From the NCBI GenBank assembly GCA_938045315.1, contig CALINM010000118.1:1-11185 (forward strand): a stretch of 11,185 bases of DNA, written 5' to 3'. A model generated the notes under the pieces. That model ran no database searches. It was not told the origin of the DNA and saw nothing but the letters and a program-made list of their open reading frames with translations. The position numbers were made by a program, and so were the translations under genes. This DNA comes from an uncultured bacterium (GTDB taxonomy: Bacteria; CALINM01). Positions 5,766 to 11,185 of this stretch are shown piece by piece (positions within the stretch are counted from its first letter, which is position 1; each line of letters begins with the position of its first letter).

Positions 5766-6695
5766 ATGATTTCAATTGTTATACCGCTTTTTAATGAAGA
5801 GCTAAGTTTACAGCTTCTTTATGAAAGGATTTGTAGTGTTTTTAAAGAAGATGTGGAGTTAATTTTTATTGATGATGGGAGTACAGATGGAAGTCTTCAA
5901 GTTCTTGAAAAAATATCATCAAGAGATAATAGAGTAAAAATCATATCTTTTAGAAGAAATTTTGGCAAGTCAGCTGCATTGTCAGCGGGATTTAAAAAGG
6001 CATGTGGGGATATAATTGTTACTATGGATGCTGATTTGCAGGATCAGCCTGAAGAAGTACTAAAACTTATAGACAAGTTACAGGAGGGTTATGATCTGGT
6101 AATCGGCTGGAAGTATCCCAGATTAGATCCTATAACGAAAAAATTCCCATCAAAGGTAATAAATAGTCTAACATCTTTTTTTACAGGTCTTAAAATTCAT
6201 GATATGAATAGCGGGCTTAAAGTGATGAGAAAAGAGGTAGTTGAAGAAGTTCCACTTTATGGCGAACTTCACAGGTATATGCCTCATTTAGCCCATATGA
6301 AGGGTTTTAAAGTTACAGAAATGAAAGTCAAGCATATGGAAAGAAAGTTTGGGAAAAGTAAGTTTGGTGCTAAAAGATTTTTATCAGGGATCTTTGATTT
6401 ATTAACAATTATTTTTTTGGGAAAGTTCGGGAAAAAGCCCCTTCATTTTTTTGGACTTTTTGGTTTGATTTTATTTTTAATAGGTTTCTGTATAAATATT
6501 TATATTGCTTATTTAAGATTTAAGTATAGCAGTATTCTTGGTAGGCTTCCTTTACTTCTGTTAGGGATTTTAAATATGATTATTGGTATACAGTTTATTT
6601 CTATGGGATTGATAGGAGAATTACTTACAAGCTTTTACGTAAAAGAAAAAGAATATTCTATCAAGAGGGAAATTAATTTTAAAGATTCTCAGTAA
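5766..6695 (+). CDS. GtrB/DPM1-like polyprenyl-phosphate glycosyltransferase (GT2)
   Basis: This 309-residue enzyme probably moves a sugar from a nucleotide donor onto a polyprenyl phosphate at the inner face of the membrane, supplying a lipid-linked sugar for glycan assembly. The GT-A domain starts with ISIVIPLFNEE (2-12). DDGSTDGS (36-43) binds the nucleotide, RRNFGKSAALSAGF (63-76) is a family hallmark, DAD LQDQPEE (88-97) is the metal site, and HDMNSGLKVMRKEV (145-158) is the usual acceptor-side block. KFGKSKFG (194-201) and two C-terminal membrane helices (about 226-248 and 260-282) match GtrB/ArnC/DPM1-type enzymes of about 300-330 residues. The start is fixed by an upstream in-frame stop and the MISIVIP opening. 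It lies 38 bp after DUF2304 and 19 bp before the FAD enzyme, so it is probably in one transcript with them. The exact sugar is unknown. Confidence 0.92.
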   Translation: MISIVIPLFNEELSLQLLYERICSVFKEDVELIFIDDGSTDGSLQVLEKISSRDNRVKIISFRRNFGKSAALSAGFKKACGDIIVTMDADLQDQPEEVLKLIDKLQEGYDLVIGWKYPRLDPITKKFPSKVINSLTSFFTGLKIHDMNSGLKVMRKEVVEEVPLYGELHRYMPHLAHMKGFKVTEMKVKHMERKFGKSKFGAKRFLSGIFDLLTIIFLGKFGKKPLHFFGLFGLILFLIGFCINIYIAYLRFKYSSILGRLPLLLLGILNMIIGIQFISMGLIGELLTSFYVKEKEYSIKREINFKDSQ

Positions 6696-6714
6696 TAAAT
6701 GACAATTATCAAAT

Positions 6715-7821
6715 ATGTTAGAATTTAATATTGCTATAATCGGTTCAGGTGTGGTTGGCTTATCATGCGCCTACTATTTATCCCAATTTTTTCAAGATAT
6801 TCTTGTAATAGAAAAAAATGAAAGTTTTGGCTTGGAAACAAGCAGTAGAAATAGTGAGGTTATACACAGCGGTATATACTATCCAGAGAACTCTTTGAAA
6901 GCTAAATTTTGTGTTAGAGGTAGACTACTATTATACGAATTTTGCAAAAAGTATGACATTAATCATAGAAAAACAGGTAAGTTAATTTTAGTTTCTAATG
7001 AAGAAGAGGAAAAAGAGCTATTTAATATATTTGAAAGGGGAAAAAGGAATGGTGTGGAGGAAATAGAAATTATTGATTCATCATATATAAAAAAAATTGA
7101 AAAAATGGCAAAAGGCAGGTGGGCAATATATTCTAAGGAAACTGGTATTATTGATTCCCATGGGATGATGAAAAAATTGTATCTCCTATCGAAGGACAGG
7201 AAAGTCTTATTTGCATTCAATCATAAGGTAATTAAGATAGATAGAGTAAATAATTTATACAAGATAACTACATCATTTGGTGAAAAAATTATGGTTAAAT
7301 ATATTATAAATGCTTCAGGGTTACATGCAGATCATGTTGCAGAAATGATGGGTATTGATATTGATAAAAAGGGCTATAGACTTGCTTATTATAAAGGAGA
7401 TTATTTTTATTATACAAAGCCATCATGTGTTCAGAGACTTATATATCCCATACCCCATGCAGATTTAAAGGGATTGGGTATACATATAACAATAGATTTG
7501 GGTGGAAGAATGAAGGTTGGGCCAGATGTATACGAAGTAAAAAAAATTGATTATAATGTTGATTTGAGTAAGAGGGATTTATTTTTTGAAAAGGCTTCTT
7601 TACTTATTGATGGATTAGATAAAGATGCTTTAATGCCAGACATGTCTGGTATTAGACCGAAAATAAAGAGTAGTGGCATCAAAGATTTTATTATTAACGA
7701 AGAAGGTGGCTCAGGTTTAAGGGGAGTAGTAAATCTTATAGGCATCGAATCACCAGGGCTAACTTCATCTCTCGCTATTGGTGAGTATGTAGCAAATATC
7801 ATTAAAGGACTTGAGAATTGA
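6715..7821 (+). CDS. L-2-hydroxyglutarate oxidase-like FAD-dependent oxidoreductase
   Basis: This 368-residue protein belongs to the DAO/GlpD-like FAD enzyme fold. The dinucleotide-binding motif is IIGSGVVGLSCAYYL (8-22), with the acidic ribose-binding residue in VIEK (E33). SSRNSEVIHSGIYYPENS (43-60) is the LhgO/L2HGDH signature, including the His in IHSGIYY. GLHADHVA, YYKGDYFYY, GRMKVGPDVYE and the C-terminal ESPGLTSSLAIGEYV, which completes the FAD site, also fit. LhgO homologues oxidise L-2-hydroxyglutarate to 2-oxoglutarate, passing electrons to quinone or O2. Here the gene sits inside a glycosyltransferase cluster, so a different 2-hydroxyacid or a sugar-acid substrate is possible. It is coupled to the next gene by a TTGA overlap (7818-7821). 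No ribosome site is clear before ATG 6715. The fold call is secure; the substrate is not. Confidence 0.85.
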   Translation: MLEFNIAIIGSGVVGLSCAYYLSQFFQDILVIEKNESFGLETSSRNSEVIHSGIYYPENSLKAKFCVRGRLLLYEFCKKYDINHRKTGKLILVSNEEEEKELFNIFERGKRNGVEEIEIIDSSYIKKIEKMAKGRWAIYSKETGIIDSHGMMKKLYLLSKDRKVLFAFNHKVIKIDRVNNLYKITTSFGEKIMVKYIINASGLHADHVAEMMGIDIDKKGYRLAYYKGDYFYYTKPSCVQRLIYPIPHADLKGLGIHITIDLGGRMKVGPDVYEVKKIDYNVDLSKRDLFFEKASLLIDGLDKDALMPDMSGIRPKIKSSGIKDFIINEEGGSGLRGVVNLIGIESPGLTSSLAIGEYVANIIKGLEN

Positions 7822-8930
7822 GGGTTTATTACTTTGGCACCTTTGAAAAAGATTATTCAAGAAACATAATTTTTGTTGATGCTATGAGAAGTGCAGGAAT
7901 AGATGTGGTAATTTTGAATAGGGAAGTTAAAGAAGAAAATGCTTTAAAATATAAACAATTTAGTAATTTAATCAAATTAGGGGTAAAATTTGTCAGGGCC
8001 TATTTATACCTTTTTGTTCAGTTATTAAAAATTAAAGATTCAAAGTATTTATTTATCGGCTATCCTTCACATCTTGATGTTATTTTTTTTTACCTCCCAG
8101 CAAAGCTAAAGGGGATGAAAATTTTTTTTAATCCCCTTGTATCTTTATATGACACTTTTGTGCTGGATAGAAAATTTTTTAAAGTAAATTCAATCCTATC
8201 AAAAATATTTTATATCATTGATAAGCTTGCGTTTTGTCTTTCAGATGTTATCTTTATTGACACAAGAACGCACAAAGAATTTATTGCTAATCTTTTTAAA
8301 ATAGATGAAAAAAAATTTAGAGTCGTACCTGTGGGTTCAATGAAAGAGTTTTTCGAGTGTAAGATCGAAAGGGTCAAAAAAAAGAATACTTTTACAGCTC
8401 TTTATGTGGGTAAATATATACCACTTCATGGTGTAGAAATAATTGTTAAATCAGCAAAAATTCTGGAAGGAGAAAATATACAGTTTATTTTTGTTGGTAA
8501 AGGCCAGTTGTATAAAAGTATAAGAGAGATGGTAGATCAACTGGGTATAAAAAACATTGAGTTTATAGAATGGGTTGATAGGGGTGAATTAAGACAATTG
8601 ATTAAATCCTGCCATGTTGTCTTAGGAATCTTTAAAGGTGATGGTAAGGCAATGAGAGTTGTGCCCAATAAAGTGTATGATGCTTTAGCCTGTGGTTCGC
8701 TTGTAATCACTGCAAATACGCCTGCTGTAAGAGAGTATTTTAAGGATAAGGAGGAGCTTATTTTGGTTAAACCTGATGATCCGCAAGATTTAGCTAAGAA
8801 GATACTCTGGGTAAATGCCAATGGGAATGAGGGAAGTAAAATTGCAGAAAGGGGGCAAAAAAAATTTTTTCAAATTGCTTCTTTTGAAGTTCTGGGAAAT
8901 ACATTAAAGGAAATAATTCGGGAGACCTAA
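7818..8930 (+). CDS. GT4 family glycosyltransferase
   Basis: This 370-residue GT-B fold enzyme is likely cytoplasmic and peripheral to the membrane. The C-terminal nucleotide-sugar domain begins at about residue 190 with TALYVGKYIPLHG (193-205). FIFVGKGQLYKSI (223-235) and VVLGIFKGDGKAMRVVPNKVYDALACGSLVITA (267-299, here one continuous block) form the donor site. The usual first Glu of the E-x7-E motif is not clear, but the VYDALACG stretch and TPAVREYF (301-308) fit the GT4 group. A hydrophobic stretch in the N-terminal half (58-70) may touch the membrane. The start is TTG 7818, overlapping the previous stop (TGA 7819-7821), with AAAGGA (7804-7809) at good spacing before it. Its stop shares one base with the next start (TAATG), so the genes are co-translated. 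The sugar and acceptor are unknown. Confidence 0.87.
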   Translation: MRVYYFGTFEKDYSRNIIFVDAMRSAGIDVVILNREVKEENALKYKQFSNLIKLGVKFVRAYLYLFVQLLKIKDSKYLFIGYPSHLDVIFFYLPAKLKGMKIFFNPLVSLYDTFVLDRKFFKVNSILSKIFYIIDKLAFCLSDVIFIDTRTHKEFIANLFKIDEKKFRVVPVGSMKEFFECKIERVKKKNTFTALYVGKYIPLHGVEIIVKSAKILEGENIQFIFVGKGQLYKSIREMVDQLGIKNIEFIEWVDRGELRQLIKSCHVVLGIFKGDGKAMRVVPNKVYDALACGSLVITANTPAVREYFKDKEELILVKPDDPQDLAKKILWVNANGNEGSKIAERGQKKFFQIASFEVLGNTLKEIIRET

Positions 8931-10066
8931 TGTCGAGAAGCATTGCAATAGTAACTTCTACTTACAAAAATATAACGAGTGGAGTTGGAACTTATGCAAA
9001 TATACTTGTTGACGCTTTGATTGAGTCGGGCAATAAAGTTTATATTATCAGTCCTGATTGCGATGAAAAACTTCCCTATTTTATAAAAGTCAAAACTCCA
9101 AAAATTTCTTTAACACCTAATAGATGGTTTGAATTGTCAATTAAATATTCCCAAATTTTAAAAAGATTAGAAAACAAAGTTCAGATTGTTCATTTTCTTG
9201 ATGCCAGGGAAGCACTATTTTTTAGAAAACAGAAAGATATATTTTTGTTAGGCACGGTACATGATACTTATTCATGGGATTTACAATCCCAGAGTATTCT
9301 AAAAAGGCATTTCTTTGATTGGAAAAAAAGGTTGATTTATTATTACTTCCTTCATAAATTTGAAAAAAATGCTTATAAAAAATTTGATTTGTTACTATCC
9401 AACACAGATTATGTAAAAGAGAGACTTCATCATTTTTATGATATTCATGAATATAAGGTAAAAACTGTTCATTTGCCCGCTCCCATGGAAATAGTGAACC
9501 CCGCTTCCTATAACAAAATAGAGCTTAAAGATAAATATATCATTAGTTTTGTGGGAGGGAATTTTCAGAGGAAGGGTTTAATTAGGTTAATCGAGGCAGT
9601 TAAGGAGTTAAAAAAGGAAGGATATAACTTTAAAATAGTTGTTGCAGGCAAAGATAAAAACCAGAAACTCATAGAAAAATGGATGAAAGAGAGACGTCTA
9701 AATGATATTGTGGAATTTAAAGGGCATTTACAAAGGGATGGGATAAAAAAAATTATGATAGATAGCGATATATTTGCTATGCCTTCTATTACAGAGGCTT
9801 TTGGACTTGTTTATTTAGAGGCCATGGCTCTGGGAATTCCAGTAATAGGTACAAAAAAAGGTGGGGTTAAAGAGATTATTAATGATGGAGTTAACGGTTT
9901 TTTATGTGATCCTGAAAATATTAATGATATAACTGATAAAATAAAAAAATCTTTAAATCAAGAAATTAGGAAAAAAATAATAGAAAATGGTTTCGAAGCA
10001 GTAAAAAAATTCTCAAAAAAACGCTTTATAGACGAGATGTTAAAGGTTTACGAGCATATGGGTTAA
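8930..10066 (+). CDS. GT4 family glycosyltransferase
   Basis: This 378-residue GT-B enzyme is a retaining-type glycosyltransferase of the GT4 (WecG/RfaG-like) kind. The N-terminal domain has the glycine-rich loop SGVGTYANIL (17-26), and LLGTVHDTY (106-114) is the usual acceptor-domain strand with its His. The C-terminal domain starts near 203 with YIISFVGGNFQRKGL (203-217). FKIVVAGKDKNQKL (234-247), then MPSITEAFGLVYLEAMALG (284-302), contain the E-x7-E donor motif (E289, E297), and GGVKEIINDGVNGFL (311-325) is the classic tail block. Length is standard. The ribosome site GGAG (8921-8924) lies five bases before ATG 8930, inside the previous gene's end. It is the last clear enzyme gene of the glycan cluster; the next gene follows after 55 bp. 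Sugar specificity cannot be read. Confidence 0.93.
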   Translation: MSRSIAIVTSTYKNITSGVGTYANILVDALIESGNKVYIISPDCDEKLPYFIKVKTPKISLTPNRWFELSIKYSQILKRLENKVQIVHFLDAREALFFRKQKDIFLLGTVHDTYSWDLQSQSILKRHFFDWKKRLIYYYFLHKFEKNAYKKFDLLLSNTDYVKERLHHFYDIHEYKVKTVHLPAPMEIVNPASYNKIELKDKYIISFVGGNFQRKGLIRLIEAVKELKKEGYNFKIVVAGKDKNQKLIEKWMKERRLNDIVEFKGHLQRDGIKKIMIDSDIFAMPSITEAFGLVYLEAMALGIPVIGTKKGGVKEIINDGVNGFLCDPENINDITDKIKKSLNQEIRKKIIENGFEAVKKFSKKRFIDEMLKVYEHMG

Positions 10067-10121
10067 ACTTTTGGCGTTACAAAAAATTTATTTTCTTTAA
10101 TAAAAAATTAGCTATAATTTT

Positions 10122-11185
10122 ATGCCTTTGTTTATTATTATTCTATTATTTATAACCGCACCATCCCTTTTGTTAGCTCAGGTTCCTATGAAAATTAAGG
10201 TAAATAATTTTGAAAGTTCAGAAACCTATACAATTGCAGTATATGAAGGTGGTAATGTGTGGTTAAATAATGAAAGAGATAAATTGTACTATGATAATGG
10301 TAAAGAGTTGGTAGTTTACAAATTGGAAGGCAGAAAAATACAGGAAATAAGCAAAAATTACTTTCCTGCTCCTCATATAAATACTGATAATTTTTCAGCT
10401 CACAAAATACTCAAAAACACATGGTCATTTGCTTTGGAGGAGAAGGTTTCATCATATTTAATGGATTCCAGAGGAGAAAATTTTTTCTTGGCTGATAATG
10501 CTGGTTATCTCTATTTTTATGATATTAAAAATAAAGTTTATAGAGGAAAGTTGAGACTTAGCTCTAACCCTATAAAAATAATAAAAGTTCTGAATAAGGG
10601 GAATCTAATTCTGGTTAATCAGGGATGTGAGATTATTTTAGTAGAGAGGGTTAAGATACCATTTTTTTCTTTTTTACAGGATTTAAGAAGTTTTTATAGG
10701 GTTTCAAAGGTGTTAAAACTGGAAGCAAACTTTGTGTCAAGGGTAATTCCTGATAGGGATCAAAAATTGATAGGTATAATTGGGGATCATAAAAATGCCT
10801 TCATAATTAAACTACCAACTTTAGAAGTAATAGGAAAGTTTTCTGAAGGTGGTTATATAAGGTATGCTGAATTTTTAAATAGTAAAACAATACTTTACTC
10901 AGTGACTACAGCGCTAACTAAATTGGATAATCCATTCAATATTGAGGCACATATGACAGCATTAGCACATTTTTTTGATAGAACAGGGATAACTATACCA
11001 TCATACTCTGGAAATTTTTTATTGAGATTTGAAAACAGGAAAGAATTACGTTTATACAATGGGGATCCCCTAAAGTTAATTGTTGATTTAGGTGATTTGA
11101 TAGAAAAGGAAGTGGAAGTTACATTTTCTCAAGATGACAGAACCCTGATTTTTTTTCATGGGGATAAAAATAGATTTGCTTTTTA
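10122..11185 (+). CDS. Exported protein of unknown function, beta-propeller-like, 3' partial
   Basis: The frame is open from ATG 10122 to the window edge (354 codons and two bases) without a stop, so the gene is cut by the window. The first 20 residues are a hydrophobic signal-like stretch ending in LLLAQ, suggesting export and cleavage near residue 20, although the usual basic residues before it are absent. The rest alternates short beta-strand-like segments with loops, such as FFLADNAGYLYFYD, RVIPDRDQKLIGIIG, GYIRYAEFLNSKTILYS and VTFSQDDRTLIFFHGD. This resembles repeated blades of WD40/TolB/YVTN-type propellers, but no definite motif is seen. I recognise no family. It begins 55 bp after the glycan cluster in the same direction, possibly in the same transcript. 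A start further down (ATG 10188) would lose the signal. No ribosome site is visible. Confidence 0.6.
   Translation, partial: MPLFIIILLFITAPSLLLAQVPMKIKVNNFESSETYTIAVYEGGNVWLNNERDKLYYDNGKELVVYKLEGRKIQEISKNYFPAPHINTDNFSAHKILKNTWSFALEEKVSSYLMDSRGENFFLADNAGYLYFYDIKNKVYRGKLRLSSNPIKIIKVLNKGNLILVNQGCEIILVERVKIPFFSFLQDLRSFYRVSKVLKLEANFVSRVIPDRDQKLIGIIGDHKNAFIIKLPTLEVIGKFSEGGYIRYAEFLNSKTILYSVTTALTKLDNPFNIEAHMTALAHFFDRTGITIPSYSGNFLLRFENRKELRLYNGDPLKLIVDLGDLIEKEVEVTFSQDDRTLIFFHGDKNRFAF

Noticed and set aside
10085-10110. Terminator after the second GT4 gene
   Set aside because: Only A/T pairs are available for a stem, and there is no G/C core followed by a T run.
10113-10118. TATAAT as the promoter of the last gene
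   Set aside because: It ends three bases before the ATG at 10122, so transcription would start inside the coding frame, and no fitting -35 is seen.
1-11185. CRISPR arrays, tRNA or rRNA genes, insertion sequences, long repeats
   Set aside because: No regular direct repeats, cloverleaf-like structures, transposase motifs or terminal inverted repeats were seen on reading through the window.

Overview
The window is AT-rich (about one third G+C by eye; the first kilobase is visibly richer) and reads as part of the chromosome of an anaerobic or microaerobic Gram-negative bacterium. It carries a periplasmic formate dehydrogenase, a NapH-like membrane iron-sulfur protein, a TlpA-type thiol-disulfide lipoprotein and a polyprenyl-linked surface-glycan locus. 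That mix and the low G+C suggest a Deferribacterota-like organism, but this is a weak inference and no rRNA is present to test it.

Layout. Positions 1-1118 (+) hold the 3' part of a formate dehydrogenase-N type molybdopterin alpha subunit. It has an in-frame TAA at 975-977, while the conserved C-terminal tail continues in the same frame to 1118. A bidirectional terminator (about 1120-1150) separates it from a convergent, translationally coupled redox operon on the minus strand: a 46-residue CXXC membrane peptide (2643-2503), a NapH-like polyferredoxin (2506-1622) and a TlpA-like lipoprotein (1625-1149). Both junctions are ATGA overlaps. Upstream on the same strand is a TIGR01777/YfcH-type nucleotide-binding epimerase-like protein (3590-2694).

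From 3648 to 10066 (+) there is a tightly packed glycan-assembly cluster: a membrane-anchored GT2, an STT3-type oligosaccharyltransferase truncated after about 230 residues, a 37-codon out-of-frame remnant of another GT2, a DUF2304 protein, a GtrB/DPM1-like GT2, an L-2-hydroxyglutarate oxidase-like FAD enzyme and two GT4 glycosyltransferases. The last gene, 10122 to the window edge, starts an exported protein with a beta-propeller-like look.

How the genes fit together. The minus-strand trio looks like a compact electron or thiol relay across the inner membrane: cytoplasmic and membrane Fe-S clusters, a membrane CXXC peptide, and a periplasmic TlpA domain. The plus-strand cluster looks like lipid-linked glycan synthesis feeding a surface polymer or protein glycan. 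Its STT3 gene appears to have been destroyed by a deletion that fused it to the tail of a neighbouring GT2. The most interesting points are the 46-aa CXXC gene in the redox operon, the STT3/GT2 deletion scar, and the nonsense codon in the formate dehydrogenase gene.
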